The notes under the pieces were generated by a model. That model was given only the letters and a program-made list of their open reading frames with translations. It searched no databases and was not told the origin of the DNA. A stretch of 53,419 nucleotides of DNA from Prevotella sp. (GTDB lineage: Bacteria > Bacteroidota > Bacteroidia > Bacteroidales > Bacteroidaceae): contig JAGAPR010000095.1 of assembly GCA_017623155.1 (NCBI GenBank), positions 1 through 53,419 of the forward strand, in the 5' to 3' direction. Made by a program: the position numbers and the translations under genes. This document shows positions 43,035 through 53,354 of this stretch, piece after piece (the first letter of the stretch is position 1; every line of letters begins with the position of its first letter).

Positions 43035-43042
43035 TATCTTTG
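43035..43042 (+). promoter_or_regulatory. -7 element of the AraC pair
   Basis: TATCTTTG at 43035-43042, no clear -33 TTTG. Start near 43049, about 50 nt before ATG 43100. Confidence 0.55.
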
Positions 43043-43099
43043 CATCCGACAGCCGACGCATGATAAAGGCGGTAGAAAATAACAATAAAAATCTGAACG

Positions 43100-43999
43100 A
43101 TGGACAACATTATGACGATAAACTCGATAGACGAGTACAACAAATGTTACGGCTTTGAGACACGCCACCCGCTTGTCACTGTGGTAGACCTTAACAACAC
43201 CGCTCCCGGACCGTTGGAGATGACATACAGATATGAGGTTTACGCGCTGTTTCTCAAACAGACGTTCTGCGGAGACATCACATACGGTCGCCGGCCCTAC
43301 GACTATCAGGAGGGCACGGTGACGAGTTTCGCTCCCGGACAGGTGGTGCACGTGAAGCATTTGCCCGACTTCAAGCCCAACGCGATAGGCCTGTTGTTTC
43401 ATCCCGACATCATCCGCGGCACGTCACTCGGCCGTGAGATAAAACAATACTCGTTTTTCGACTATTCCTCGCGCGAGGCTCTCCATCTCTCGGAAGAAGA
43501 AAAAAGAATATTCAAAGACTGTCTCGGCAAGATAAGCGATGAGCTGAACCGCCCCACCGACAAGCACAGCCGCAAACTCATTTGCCGTAACATCGAACTT
43601 CTGCTCGATTACTGCATGCGCTTTTACGAGCGACAATTCATCACCCGCAACGAGGCCAACAAAGACATTCTCACACGATTTGAAGACGAGCTGAACCGTT
43701 ATTTCCGCGACAACACGGCACGCCGCGAGGGACTTCCGTCGGTGAAATATTTTGCAGAGCGATGCTTCCTGTCACCCAATTACTTCGGCGATGTGGTGAA
43801 AAGAGCCACCGGCAGCACGCCTCAGGAATTCATACAGACAAAGATAATCGAACAGGCAAAAGACGAATTGCTCGGCACCAAGAAGTCTGTAAACGAGATT
43901 TCATACGACCTCGGCTTCCAGTATTCACAGCACTTCACGAGATATTTCAAGCGCGAAGTGGGCAAGACTCCGAGCGAATACAGAAAGGAGACAGTCTGA
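43100..43999 (+). CDS. AraC-family transcriptional regulator, first of a tandem pair
   Basis: 299 residues. Residues about 20-170 are the effector-sensing region, with GLLFHPDIIRGTSLG and a helical part LSEEEKRIFKDCLGKISDEL. Residues about 195-299 are the AraC DNA-binding domain with two helix-turn-helix units: KYFAERCFLSPNYFGDVVKR and SVNEISYDLGFQYSQHFTRY, closing with FKREVGKTPSEYRKE. This organisation is typical of Bacteroidota AraC activators. It is followed after 11 nt by a related gene and preceded by its own promoter and an inverted repeat. Ligand and targets unknown. Confidence 0.92.
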   Translation: MDNIMTINSIDEYNKCYGFETRHPLVTVVDLNNTAPGPLEMTYRYEVYALFLKQTFCGDITYGRRPYDYQEGTVTSFAPGQVVHVKHLPDFKPNAIGLLFHPDIIRGTSLGREIKQYSFFDYSSREALHLSEEEKRIFKDCLGKISDELNRPTDKHSRKLICRNIELLLDYCMRFYERQFITRNEANKDILTRFEDELNRYFRDNTARREGLPSVKYFAERCFLSPNYFGDVVKRATGSTPQEFIQTKIIEQAKDELLGTKKSVNEISYDLGFQYSQHFTRYFKREVGKTPSEYRKETV

Positions 44000-44010
44000 G
44001 AGTGTGCCGG

Positions 44011-44883
44011 ATGGAACGCATCGCAGATACATCTACAATATGCGGGTGCAACCGTCTTTTCGCCGAAGAGACCCTGCACCCACTTGTCAGCGTGATAGAT
44101 GCCGGCGGACGGACAGAAAAATTCGTATGCGACAACTGTTATTCTGCGGTGCTGTCACCGCTCACTGATGCCGGGTGCGCATCGGGGCACACGACATGCG
44201 ACTTCTCGCATGCCACAATGACATTCCGGCGTCCGGGAAAGACCGTGTCTATACCGTGCGCCACAGATGCCGTCGTTGTCGTTTTCCACCCCGACATCAT
44301 CCGCTGCACGCCACTCGGACAGGCTATCGGCGAATACACTTTTTTCGATTATGCCGACAATGAGGCCTTGTTCATGTCTTTACGCGAGGCCCAAACGGCA
44401 AAAAGGTGTTTCGAAGGCATAAAAAATGAGCTGCGACACGGCATCGACAAATATAGCAAAAGACTGATATGCAATCACATAGAACTGTTGCTAAACTATT
44501 CAAAACGGTTTTACACACGGCAATTTATCACCCGTCACGACAGCAACATCGAGCTGATAGCACGCATTGATACGGCAATACGCCGTTATTTCGAGGCGGG
44601 ACGTGCAGCAGGCGGCATCATGCCCGCGGCACAACATATAGCGCGCGAACTGGGCGTGTCGACTGCCTATCTCGACGACACACTGCATCACGAGACAGGC
44701 AAGCACACCGCCGACTACGTAAGTCTGTGGCGCATAAAGACAGCCAAGGTCATGCTGATGAATAAAAATCTGTCCGCAGCCGGTATCTCGGCATCGCTCG
44801 GTTTCTGTTCCGAAGCGTGTTTCCGCACGATTTTCAAAAAAATCACCGGTTGTGAGCCCGATGAGTATAGAAAATGCGAGTGA
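44011..44883 (+). CDS. Diverged AraC-family paralogue, second of a tandem pair
   Basis: 290 residues from ATG 44011 (MERIADTSTICGCN), 11 nt after the stop of the first; the frame is open far upstream but that part lies over the first gene. It aligns with the first along its whole length, for instance FHPDIIRCTPLGQAIGEYTF against FHPDIIRGTSLGREIKQYSF and RLICNHIELLLNYSKRF against RLICRNIELLLDYCMRF. The first HTH is weaker (AARQHIARELGVSTAYLDDT-like) and the N-terminal part carries extra Cys residues. Both were probably made by a local duplication and then diverged. It may form a heterodimer with, or bind a different signal from, its neighbour. Confidence 0.88.
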   Translation: MERIADTSTICGCNRLFAEETLHPLVSVIDAGGRTEKFVCDNCYSAVLSPLTDAGCASGHTTCDFSHATMTFRRPGKTVSIPCATDAVVVVFHPDIIRCTPLGQAIGEYTFFDYADNEALFMSLREAQTAKRCFEGIKNELRHGIDKYSKRLICNHIELLLNYSKRFYTRQFITRHDSNIELIARIDTAIRRYFEAGRAAGGIMPAAQHIARELGVSTAYLDDTLHHETGKHTADYVSLWRIKTAKVMLMNKNLSAAGISASLGFCSEACFRTIFKKITGCEPDEYRKCE

Positions 44884-44930
44884 GAACATTTTTTAATACA
44901 CTTTGCAATCCGGTTGCATCAATGATTTAT

Positions 44931-44938
44931 TACCTTTG
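44931..44938 (+). promoter_or_regulatory. -7 element of the CDF exporter gene
   Basis: TACCTTTG 20 nt upstream of ATG 44957; the in-frame ATG at 44903 is upstream of it and so cannot be the start. Confidence 0.55.
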
Positions 44939-44956
44939 CACAAAAACAGCAAAGGC

Positions 44957-45934
44957 ATGGAACATCAAGACAACCATCACACACACGGCCATGCTCACGG
45001 TGCCCATACGCACGTGCATGCCCCCGAGTCAATAAACAATATTTTTATATTCTGCATAGCCCTCAACATTCTTTTCGTGGCTATCGAGGCTGTGGTGGGA
45101 CTCGCGGAAAACTCACTGTCGCTACTCTCCGATGCCGGCCACAACCTCAGCGACGTTTTTTCGCTCGTGCTCGTGCTCGTGGCTTTCAGACTGTCGAAAG
45201 TGCAATCGACGAAAACGTTTACCTACGGACTTAAAAAGAGCACCGTGCTCATATCGCTGCTCAACGCCATAATACTGCTCGCGGCCGTGGGAGCGATAAC
45301 GATAGAGAGTGTGCACAAGTTTTACGAACCGGCCGAAGTGAACGGCGCCGCAATATCATGGACGGCCGCCGCGGGAATAATAATCAACGGACTGACCGTG
45401 CTATTGCTCATGCGGGGACAGAAGAACGACATCAACGTGCGCGGAGCATTCCTGCACATGGTGGCCGACACACTGGTATCGGCAGGCGTTGTGGTCTCCG
45501 GCGTGGCGATAAGCATGACGGGCTGGAACGTGATAGACCCCATCGTGTCAATTGTCATAGCCATAGTGATACTGATATCCACTTGGCGACTGCTGTCGGA
45601 GAGTCTTAAACTGTCGCTCGACGGCACGCCGGAAGGCATCGACATCGACAAGATAGAAAAGATGATAAGCGAACGACGCAACGTGAAAGACGTGCATCAT
45701 ATACACGTATGGGCGATAAGCACCACGACAAACGCGCTGACGGCACATGTGGTCATCGGAGATATCAACGCCATGGAAGACACAAAACGAGACATTAAAA
45801 AGACACTCACCGCCGCCGGCATAGCCCACTCCACACTCGAATTCGAGACAGAAGCCAATCAGTGCCCGACCACACGGAGATACGCTTACGACGCAGAAAT
45901 ATACGACCGGGAATTGACGCACGGCAATAATTGA
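44957..45934 (+). CDS. Cation diffusion facilitator (CzcD/ZitB-type) metal exporter
   Basis: 325 residues from ATG 44957. The N-terminus is a His-rich tract ([20 protein letters not shown]). Six membrane helices follow with the CDF metal site [16 protein letters not shown] (H..D in helix 2) and [15 protein letters not shown] (H..D in helix 5), then a cytoplasmic ferredoxin-like domain ([21 protein letters not shown]). It exports Zn2+, Co2+ or Cd2+ by proton antiport; residue identity does not settle the metal. It is monocistronic with its own -7 box. Confidence 0.92.
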   Translation: MEHQDNHHTHGHAHGAHTHVHAPESINNIFIFCIALNILFVAIEAVVGLAENSLSLLSDAGHNLSDVFSLVLVLVAFRLSKVQSTKTFTYGLKKSTVLISLLNAIILLAAVGAITIESVHKFYEPAEVNGAAISWTAAAGIIINGLTVLLLMRGQKNDINVRGAFLHMVADTLVSAGVVVSGVAISMTGWNVIDPIVSIVIAIVILISTWRLLSESLKLSLDGTPEGIDIDKIEKMISERRNVKDVHHIHVWAISTTTNALTAHVVIGDINAMEDTKRDIKKTLTAAGIAHSTLEFETEANQCPTTRRYAYDAEIYDRELTHGNN

Positions 45935-46004
45935 CTTATGTGGAATATCATTACAAAAGCCGTTATTTTCTCATGACATAAATGTTTATTTAAAAATAAA
46001 AACG

Positions 46005-46012
46005 TATCTTTG
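46005..46012 (+). promoter_or_regulatory. -7 element of the dxs-trkA-trkH operon
   Basis: TATCTTTG at 46005-46012. The start near 46019 leaves GTG 46038 as the only start codon in frame within the transcript. The -33 box is weak. Confidence 0.55.
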
Positions 46013-46037
46013 CACATATTATACATGGAAGATAGTA

Positions 46038-47930
46038 GTGAAACAAGATGATTTGGGCCTTTTGAGCCATATTAAATACCCGGAAGACCTGCGAAAACTG
46101 AGCGTCGGACAACTTCCGGAAATATGCGAAAAGCTGCGCAAGGATATAGTAGAAGAACTTTCGGTAAACCCGGGGCATCTTGCTTCGAGTCTCGGTGTGG
46201 TAGAAATAACGGTGGCACTGCACTATGTGTTCGACACTCCGGACGACCGCATCGTATGGGATGTGGGGCATCAGGCCTACGGACACAAGATCCTTACCGG
46301 CCGACGAGAGCAATTCTGCACCAACCGCAAGCTCCACGGCATCAGGCCGTTCCCCTCGCCGGAAGAAAGCGAGTACGACTCGTTTGTATGCGGACACGCA
46401 AGCAACTCCATTTCCGCCGCACTCGGAATGGCGGTAGCCGCCAAGAACCGGTCGGGACACAGGCACGTGGTGGCCGTAATAGGTGACGGAGCCATGAGCG
46501 GAGGACTGGCTTTCGAGGGACTGAACAACGTATCGTCTACCCCCAACGACATGCTCATCGTGCTGAACGACAACAACATGAGTATCGACAGAAGCGTGGG
46601 AGGAATGAAACAATATCTTCTCGAGCTGAATACCAACGAGACTTACAACGCATTACGCTTCAAGGCCGGCAACTGGTTGCGCTCGAAAGGATTTCTGAAA
46701 GACGACAGACGCAACGGACTCATACGCCTCGGAAACGCATTGAAATCGGCCATCAGCCATCAACAAAACATTTTCGAGGGACTGAACATAAGATATTTCG
46801 GACCGTTCGACGGGCACAACGTGATTGAACTCGTGCGCATAATGAAGCAGTTGAAAGACATGAAAGGACCCAAACTGTTACACCTGCACACCACAAAAGG
46901 CAAGGGATACGAACCGGCCGAGAAAGCAGCCACGATATGGCATGCGCCGGGAAAATTTGACGTTGACACGGGAGAACGCATAGAAAGTTGTTCGGAAGAC
47001 AGTCCGATGAAATATCAAGACGTGTTCGGACACACACTGATCGAACTCGCCGAGCGCAATCCCAATATCGTGGGAGTTACTCCCGCAATGCCCACAGGAT
47101 GCTCGATGAATATAATGATGGACGCAATGCCCGACAGAACATTCGATGTGGGTATCGCCGAAGGGCATGCCGTGACATTCTCGGGAGGCATGGCAAAAGA
47201 AGGACTACTACCGTTTTGCAACATATACAGCGCTTTCGCACAACGCGCTTACGACAATATAATACACGACGTGGCCATACTGAACCTGCCGGTTGTGCTC
47301 TGTCTCGACCGTGCCGGATTGGTGGGCGAAGACGGACCGACACATCACGGAGCATTTGACATGGTCGCATTGCGAGCCGTTCCCAACCTCACGATAGCCT
47401 CGCCGATGAACGAACACGAACTGCGACGGCTGATGTATACGGCCCAACTGCCGGGAAAAGGTTCGTTCGTGATACGCTATCCGCGCGGAAAAGGGGTGCT
47501 GAAAGACTGGAAATGCCCGTTGGAAGAAATAGAAGTGGGCACGGGGCGAAAACTGAAAGATGGTAAAGATGTGGCCGTGCTAACCATCGGCCCGATAGGA
47601 AACGTGGCCGCGCAAGCTATCGCGGAAGCGGAAGAAGAAAATAAAAATCTGTCTGTGGCACATTATGACATGCGCTTCCTGAAACCGCTCGACGAGAAAA
47701 TACTTACCGAAGTGGCGGCGAACTTCTCACGGATAATCACAGTTGAAGATGGAGCAAGAGCAGGAGGATTTGGCTCGGCGGTGCAGGAATGGATGGCTGA
47801 CCACGGCCGGTATCCGAAAATAGAGCGCATAGGACTGCCCGACAGCTTCGTGGAACATGGCACGGTAGACCAGTTGCGCCAAATAACAGGCTTGGATAAA
47901 GATAGTATTAAGAAAAAATTTGCACAATGA
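46038..47930 (+). CDS. dxs: 1-deoxy-D-xylulose-5-phosphate synthase
   Basis: 630 residues, starting at GTG 46038 (ATG 46025 is out of frame). Thiamine diphosphate motif [16 protein letters not shown]...LNDNNMSI (about 152-180), [15 protein letters not shown] near the N-terminus (His for substrate), [15 protein letters not shown], and transketolase pyrimidine domain [12 protein letters not shown]...[15 protein letters not shown]. It condenses pyruvate and glyceraldehyde-3-phosphate for the MEP isoprenoid pathway. It overlaps trkA by 4 nt (ATGA), so isoprenoid synthesis and potassium uptake genes share a transcript here. Confidence 0.96.
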   Translation: MKQDDLGLLSHIKYPEDLRKLSVGQLPEICEKLRKDIVEELSVNPGHLASSLGVVEITVALHYVFDTPDDRIVWDVGHQAYGHKILTGRREQFCTNRKLHGIRPFPSPEESEYDSFVCGHASNSISAALGMAVAAKNRSGHRHVVAVIGDGAMSGGLAFEGLNNVSSTPNDMLIVLNDNNMSIDRSVGGMKQYLLELNTNETYNALRFKAGNWLRSKGFLKDDRRNGLIRLGNALKSAISHQQNIFEGLNIRYFGPFDGHNVIELVRIMKQLKDMKGPKLLHLHTTKGKGYEPAEKAATIWHAPGKFDVDTGERIESCSEDSPMKYQDVFGHTLIELAERNPNIVGVTPAMPTGCSMNIMMDAMPDRTFDVGIAEGHAVTFSGGMAKEGLLPFCNIYSAFAQRAYDNIIHDVAILNLPVVLCLDRAGLVGEDGPTHHGAFDMVALRAVPNLTIASPMNEHELRRLMYTAQLPGKGSFVIRYPRGKGVLKDWKCPLEEIEVGTGRKLKDGKDVAVLTIGPIGNVAAQAIAEAEEENKNLSVAHYDMRFLKPLDEKILTEVAANFSRIITVEDGARAGGFGSAVQEWMADHGRYPKIERIGLPDSFVEHGTVDQLRQITGLDKDSIKKKFAQ

Positions 47931-49285
47931 AAATAGTCATTGCCGGCGCGGGAGCCGTAGGAACACATCTATCGGGACTGATGTCTAAGGACCATCAAGA
48001 CTGTACTCTGATTGACGAAGACGAGGCCCGATTTGACAATCTCGACAGCGAATGCGATATAATGACGCTGCAAGGCTCGCCGACAAGCATCAAAACGCAG
48101 AAAGAGGCGGGCGTGCATGACGCCGACCTTTTTATCGGTGTCACTCCGGAAGAGAGCGTCAACATCAACGCGTGCATAATAGCGCACTCTCTCGGGGCCC
48201 GGAAAACGGTGGCAAGGATAGACAACTATGAGTATCTGGCACCACATCTTGAAACGTTTTTCAAGAAAATGGGACTCAACTCGCTTATTTATCCCGAGGC
48301 ACTGGCCGCCGTCGACATCGCGAACGGACTAAAACTAAGCTGGGTCAGACACCATTGGAATGTGCATGACAGCAATCTCGTGATGCTGGGAATAAAACTG
48401 CACGAGAATTGCGAAATTCTAAATAAACCGCTGCGCATACTTTGCGGCCCCGACGACCCGTATCATATAGTGGCGATAAAGCGCGGGACGGAAGCCGTAA
48501 TTCCGAGCGGTAATGATGAACTGCACGATCGCGACTTGGCGTTTTTCATGACAACAAAAGAGTATTTGCCATATATCCGCAAGATTGTGGGCAAGGAACA
48601 CTACGAAGATGTAAGGAACGTGATAATCATGGGAGGCGGAAAAACGGCAGTAAGAACAGCTCTTTTGGCATCGGAGAACATGAACGTGAAGATAATCGAG
48701 AAAAGTGAGAAGCGTTGTGAACAGTTGAACCAATTACTCGACACATCGAATACAATGGTGATACATGGCGACGGGCGCGACATCAGTCTGCTCGAAGAGG
48801 AAGGAATAAGAAACACTCAGGCATTCGTAGCACTCACGGGAAACGCCGAAACGAATATTCTCGCCTGTCTGACGGCAAAGAGACTGGGCGTGCACAAGAC
48901 CATCGCGACCGTCGAGAACCTTGATTACGTGAGCATGGCGGAAGAACTTGACATCGGAACAATCATCAACAAGAAGACAATTGCCGCAAACCATATTCAC
49001 CAGATGATGCTCGATGCTGACGTGAGCAACATGCGCTCGCTGATGATGATGGAGTCGGATGTGGCCGAATTTACCGCCGCAAAAGGCTCACCGGTGACTC
49101 AAAAGCCCGTGAAATCGCTCGGGCTGCCATTCGGAGTGACCATCGGCGGACTGGTAAGACAAGGAGTCGGCATGCTCGTGAACGGTAATTCGCAGATTGA
49201 AGAGGGCGACTCTGTCATGGTGTTTTTCCATGAGCACAATCTGAAAAAGGTGGAAAAGTATTTTAAGTCAGGCTCTATATGGTAA
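47927..49285 (+). CDS. trkA: Trk potassium uptake regulatory subunit TrkA
   Basis: 452 residues with two RCK units: Rossmann motif [15 protein letters not shown] (4-18) with an acidic end of strand 2 (IDEDEARFD), TrkA_C (about 145-220), a second Rossmann domain [19 protein letters not shown] (about 232) and a final TrkA_C (about 370-450). It binds NAD(H)/ATP on the cytoplasmic face and gates TrkH. Starts within the dxs stop (ATGA) and overlaps trkH by 7 nt. Confidence 0.94.
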   Translation: MKIVIAGAGAVGTHLSGLMSKDHQDCTLIDEDEARFDNLDSECDIMTLQGSPTSIKTQKEAGVHDADLFIGVTPEESVNINACIIAHSLGARKTVARIDNYEYLAPHLETFFKKMGLNSLIYPEALAAVDIANGLKLSWVRHHWNVHDSNLVMLGIKLHENCEILNKPLRILCGPDDPYHIVAIKRGTEAVIPSGNDELHDRDLAFFMTTKEYLPYIRKIVGKEHYEDVRNVIIMGGGKTAVRTALLASENMNVKIIEKSEKRCEQLNQLLDTSNTMVIHGDGRDISLLEEEGIRNTQAFVALTGNAETNILACLTAKRLGVHKTIATVENLDYVSMAEELDIGTIINKKTIAANHIHQMMLDADVSNMRSLMMMESDVAEFTAAKGSPVTQKPVKSLGLPFGVTIGGLVRQGVGMLVNGNSQIEEGDSVMVFFHEHNLKKVEKYFKSGSIW

Positions 49286-50736
49286 ATTTCAGAACCGTAT
49301 CAAAAATCATCGGGCAACTTCTTTTCCTCGAATGCGGATTCATGTTATGTTGCTTAATGGTGGCTTTATATTACATGGAAGACGACACCATGACCTTTCT
49401 TATATCCATTACAGCGACGGTCGGGATGGCTTTCGTCTTCAAGTATTTCGGTCGCGGGGCTTCAAACAACATGAGTCGGCGCGACGCTTACCTCGTTGTC
49501 ACAGCCACATGGATTATATTCAGTTTCTTCGGAATGCTACCGTTTCTCATAGGCGGATACATAACCGATGTTGCAGATGCCTATTTTGAGACGATGTCGG
49601 GATTTACAACGACGGGGGCCACAATACTCGACAGCGTGGAGCGGCTGCCGCATGGAATACTGTTCTGGCGCTCGCTGACGCAGTGGATAGGCGGACTCGG
49701 TATCGTTTTCTTCACAATAGCCATTCTGCCCTCGATGGTAGGCGGAAGCGTAAAGGTGTTTGCGGCGGAAGCCACAGGCCCCATACGCTCAAAGATGCAC
49801 CCCCGACTGAGCACTAACGCCAAGTGGATATGGTCTATTTATTTTGCTCTTACGGTGGCTTGCGCATGTGCTTTTTGGGTCGCAGGCATGAATTTGTTCG
49901 ACAGCCTGAACTATTCAATGACGACAACAGCCACCGGCGGATTCTCAACACACGATGAAAGCACCGCCTATTTCGGCTCACCGGTGATAGAATATATCGG
50001 TATTCTATTTCAATTCCTTGCCGGACTCAATTTCACATTGTTATATATGATGATTTTCAAAGGCCGGTTTGACACTATGTTCAAGAATGCCGAGTTCAGA
50101 TTATTCATCGGAATAATCGTCACAGCCACGGCTTTCATCATGATTTTGCTCATCACCCGCATGGACTACGGTGTTGAGCGGGCGTTCAGAAGTGCCCTGT
50201 TTCAAGTGATTTCATTCATAACAACCACCGGATTGTTTAACGACGATGCCGGTCAATGGCCGCATATCACGTGGGTAGTATTGGGGTGTTGCATGTTTAT
50301 CGGTGCTTGCGCCGGGTCAACGAGCGGGGGATTTAAGTGCATTCGCGGTGTAATCATACTGAAAGTGATACGCAACGAGTTCAAGCAGATACTGCACCCG
50401 AACGCCGTTTTGCCGGTAAAGATAAACGGAACCACCATATCACAATCAAAGATTACCACACTTATGGCGTTTTTTGCGGCCTATGTGTTGATGTGCCTCA
50501 TTGCCGCCACCATCATGATATCCGTGGGGATTGACAACACCAACGCCATAACAATAGCATTGAGTTGCATGAGCAATGTTGGACCGACACTCGGAACGCA
50601 AATCGGTCCGGAAATGTCGTGGAGCGTTTTACCCGACGGTATCAAGTGGATATGCTCCCTGATGATGCTCATGGGACGTATCGAGATAATGTCGGTGCTC
50701 GTGCTTTTCACTCCCGGATATTGGAAAGACAACTGA
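49279..50736 (+). CDS. trkH: Trk-type potassium channel TrkH
   Basis: 485 residues with about ten membrane helices in four M1-P-M2 repeats. The pore/selectivity segments are FETMSGFTTTGATIL, YSMTTTATGGFSTHDES, VISFITTTGLFNDDAG and ALSCMSNVGPTLGTQIG; the first Gly in each is conserved. It forms the K+ pore gated by TrkA, whose gene overlaps it by 7 nt. Last gene of the operon. Confidence 0.94.
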   Translation: MVNFRTVSKIIGQLLFLECGFMLCCLMVALYYMEDDTMTFLISITATVGMAFVFKYFGRGASNNMSRRDAYLVVTATWIIFSFFGMLPFLIGGYITDVADAYFETMSGFTTTGATILDSVERLPHGILFWRSLTQWIGGLGIVFFTIAILPSMVGGSVKVFAAEATGPIRSKMHPRLSTNAKWIWSIYFALTVACACAFWVAGMNLFDSLNYSMTTTATGGFSTHDESTAYFGSPVIEYIGILFQFLAGLNFTLLYMMIFKGRFDTMFKNAEFRLFIGIIVTATAFIMILLITRMDYGVERAFRSALFQVISFITTTGLFNDDAGQWPHITWVVLGCCMFIGACAGSTSGGFKCIRGVIILKVIRNEFKQILHPNAVLPVKINGTTISQSKITTLMAFFAAYVLMCLIAATIMISVGIDNTNAITIALSCMSNVGPTLGTQIGPEMSWSVLPDGIKWICSLMMLMGRIEIMSVLVLFTPGYWKDN

Positions 50737-50861
50737 AAACATAAAAACGGAAAACAACAAAAAAAAGAAAAAATGATGCCGTAACAATGCCGGCGTACCA
50801 CAAAAACGGGTATAACGCTCTGATACAACGGCCGAAATGAACTTTTAAAAGATAAAAACAG

Positions 50862-51824
50862 ATGGAAATATTGACTTTTATACCACTATTCAAACAGACA
50901 TTATGGGGCGGCGACAAGATACTGCCGTTCAAACATTCCGCTCTCAATATCGAGCGGGTGGGCGAATCGTGGGAAATATCGGGCCTTGAAAACAATGAGA
51001 CTATTGTAGCCGAAGGCAAATACAAGGGATGCAAGCTGAATGAAGTTGTAGCCGAAATGAAAGATAAACTCATGGGAAAAGACAACTACAAACGGTTTGG
51101 CAACAGGTTCCCACTGCTCATAAAGTTTATAGATGCCTGTCAAGACCTGTCGATACAAGTACATCCCAATGATGAAACAGCAAGACGGCACGGCCTCGCC
51201 AACGGTAAAACCGAAATGTGGTATATAATGGACTCCGAGCCCGGAGCAAAGATTTTGCTCGGCCTTAAAAAGAAAATCACGCCGGAAGAATACAAGAAAA
51301 TGGTAGACGAAAACACTATTTGCGATGCCATCAGGGAGTATGAAGTAAGCGAAGGCGATTGCTTCTTTATCCCCGCAGGACGTATTCACAGCACGGGAAA
51401 AGGCTGTTTCTTTGCCGAAATACAGCAAACAAGCAATGCGACATACCGTATTTACGACTTCAATAGAAAAGACAAAGACGGCAAATGCAGGGAACTGCAC
51501 ACCGAGAAAGCGGCAGAATCTATTGATTATGAGGTGAAAGACTCTTACAAGACTCACTATACACTCGCCAAGAACGAATGCGCTCAGATTGTGGAAAGTC
51601 CCTTGTTCTGCACCGCCGTATACGATATCGACGAGCCAATGACACTCGATTATTCAGAGCTCGACAGTTTCGTAATACTGATAGGCTTGAAAGGCGAGGG
51701 ATATTTGACTGACGAGGAAGGTAGAGAAACACCGTTCAGCAAAGGCAACACAGTGCTGATACCGGCCGACATGAATACCGTAAGCGTTCACGGGAGCGTG
51801 AAGTTTCTCGAAACATACATCTGA
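50862..51824 (+). CDS. manA: Type I mannose-6-phosphate isomerase
   Basis: 320 residues, the short bacterial form. LFKQTLWGGDKILPF at the start, the zinc-binding set LSIQVHPNDETA (Q/H around 104-106) with KTEMWYIM (E about 121), and FIPAGRIHSTGKG (His about 180) are all present, giving a cupin-type metal site. It interconverts fructose-6-phosphate and mannose-6-phosphate for GDP-mannose and cell-surface glycans. It is 125 nt after trkH with no clear promoter in between and 13 nt before the M50 gene. Confidence 0.92.
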   Translation: MEILTFIPLFKQTLWGGDKILPFKHSALNIERVGESWEISGLENNETIVAEGKYKGCKLNEVVAEMKDKLMGKDNYKRFGNRFPLLIKFIDACQDLSIQVHPNDETARRHGLANGKTEMWYIMDSEPGAKILLGLKKKITPEEYKKMVDENTICDAIREYEVSEGDCFFIPAGRIHSTGKGCFFAEIQQTSNATYRIYDFNRKDKDGKCRELHTEKAAESIDYEVKDSYKTHYTLAKNECAQIVESPLFCTAVYDIDEPMTLDYSELDSFVILIGLKGEGYLTDEEGRETPFSKGNTVLIPADMNTVSVHGSVKFLETYI

Positions 51825-51837
51825 GCAAAAAAACAGA

Positions 51838-53052
51838 ATGATTAAGCAAGCAATAAAGATTGTCACCTCTCTCTTCTGCGGCATGCTGATAGGCACAGGC
51901 ATAGTTTTTCTGGTTGTCATGGCAATGACGGGGAAGAGCCCGGAGACTATCGCCAACATCCTCGCAAAGGCGGATATCGCAGACATTGCGGTCAGTTGTA
52001 CAATGTCAATGGCCGCATTCATCATCACCACGATGTTACAGATTGTCATCCACGAAAGCGGACATCTTGTAGGAGGTCTCCTTACGGGCTACCGTTTCGT
52101 GTCGTTCCGTATATGCAACATCGCCCTGATACGCCACGATGGCAGCTTCGCACTGCGCCGTTACAGCGTTGCCGGCACGGGAGGCCAATGTCTTATGACA
52201 CCGCCCGACACCACGCCAGAAGCCATGCCATACGCGGTATACAACGCCGGAGGCATCGTCGCCAATATCGTGGTAGCCACGGCAGCCACAGCGGCATTAT
52301 TGCTGTACAACGAAATTCCTCTATTCGCCTTTCATTTGCTCATATTCACAGCCATCACCGGCGTTTTCTTCGCTACCCTCAACGGCATTCCGATGAAAAT
52401 GAACGGCGTAACCAACGACGGATACAACATCATGATGTTCCGCCACAACGTGGCAAACCGCAAGCTGTTCGCCAACCAACTGCGCATCAACGGCATGATT
52501 CAGGACGGCACGCGGCCGAAAGATATCCCCAAAGAACTGTTCGAAATACCATCGCCCACCGACTATTCCGAAGCCATGCACGCATCAGCCGTCATCATGG
52601 CGGCAAGCCGTAAACTCGACACCGGAGACATGACAGACGCCCACGCTATGCTGTGCGAGGCCGAGAACCACCGTAATGAGATGATAGGCCTGCTCGTCAA
52701 GGAAACAGAATGCGAACTGATTTTCACCTCGCTCGTAATCGGCGATATTGCCGAGGCGCGCCGCCTCTATACCGACGAACTGAAGAAATACATCACGGCA
52801 TACCGCAACACCATGTCGTCTAAACAACGCATACTATGCGCCATAGCCATACTGATGGACGGCGACGAGACCAAGGCACGCCGCATATACGACGAAATGG
52901 AAGCCGGTCGCGGCAAATACATGATGCAAGGCGAGGTTAAGATGGATCTCGCCCTGACTCACGCCCTCATCGACGGAAATACGGGAATGGCTGCAACTAA
53001 TGAAAAAACAGGTATAGGAAATGAATGTGTACACACATTAACACTAAATTAA
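51838..53052 (+). CDS. M50-family membrane metallopeptidase with helical C-terminal domain
   Basis: 404 residues. N-terminal membrane helices, zinc motif IVIHESGHLVGG (H72, E73, H76), the conserved AGTGGQCLM segment, a second motif LNGIPMKMNGVTNDGYN (N182, P185, D194, G195), and a cytoplasmic helical part (about 215-380) with repeat-like units. It is a distant relative of the M50 protein at 2535, without a PqqD domain. It lies 13 nt after manA. The last ~20 residues (TNEKTGIGNECVHTLTLN) look unlike family sequence; another frame from about 52978 reads REWLQLMKKQV then stops at 53015-53017, so the 3' end may be altered by a frameshift. Substrate unknown. Confidence 0.75.
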   Translation: MIKQAIKIVTSLFCGMLIGTGIVFLVVMAMTGKSPETIANILAKADIADIAVSCTMSMAAFIITTMLQIVIHESGHLVGGLLTGYRFVSFRICNIALIRHDGSFALRRYSVAGTGGQCLMTPPDTTPEAMPYAVYNAGGIVANIVVATAATAALLLYNEIPLFAFHLLIFTAITGVFFATLNGIPMKMNGVTNDGYNIMMFRHNVANRKLFANQLRINGMIQDGTRPKDIPKELFEIPSPTDYSEAMHASAVIMAASRKLDTGDMTDAHAMLCEAENHRNEMIGLLVKETECELIFTSLVIGDIAEARRLYTDELKKYITAYRNTMSSKQRILCAIAILMDGDETKARRIYDEMEAGRGKYMMQGEVKMDLALTHALIDGNTGMAATNEKTGIGNECVHTLTLN

Positions 53053-53130
53053 ACATCGCGTTTCTACACCCGGACAATAGAAAAAGGGTGTATCAAAATT
53101 CTAATGCTTTTCATAACATTCAGTAAAATA

Positions 53131-53283
53131 ACGTGAGTTCGACGAATTTACAGTAATATAGATATCAACGTACAGGAAATAGGCAAAGAAAGTGTCAACG
53201 TGAACGGCAAACAATCGAGTGTATACTATCAGTTAGCTTTCACAATAACCCCCGACGGAAAAATAGAAATGGAAGAAAAATAG
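53131..53283 (+). pseudogene. 3' fragment of an unrecognised gene
   Basis: An open frame running to TAG 53281-53283 encodes NIDINVQEIGKESVNVNGKQ, then SSVYYQLAFTITPDGKIEME and EK. No start codon precedes it. In the adjacent frame the upstream codons read REFDEFTV (53130-53153), continuous in sense if one A is restored near 53154. It appears to be a decayed C-terminal fragment of a beta-rich protein. Nothing recognisable lies in 53053-53129. Confidence 0.4.
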
Positions 53284-53304
53284 TATACATACTATATCAT
53301 GACA

Positions 53305-53349
53305 CAAAAAGAGGCTACACTTCGTTTTTTGAAGTGCAGCCTCTTTTGT
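53305..53349. terminator. Bidirectional terminator near the right edge
   Basis: AAAAGAGGCT..CACTTC and GAAGTG..AGCCTCTTTT pair with one mismatch around a T-rich loop. A and T runs on both sides would terminate from left and right. Confidence 0.8.
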
Positions 53350-53354
53350 TTTCC

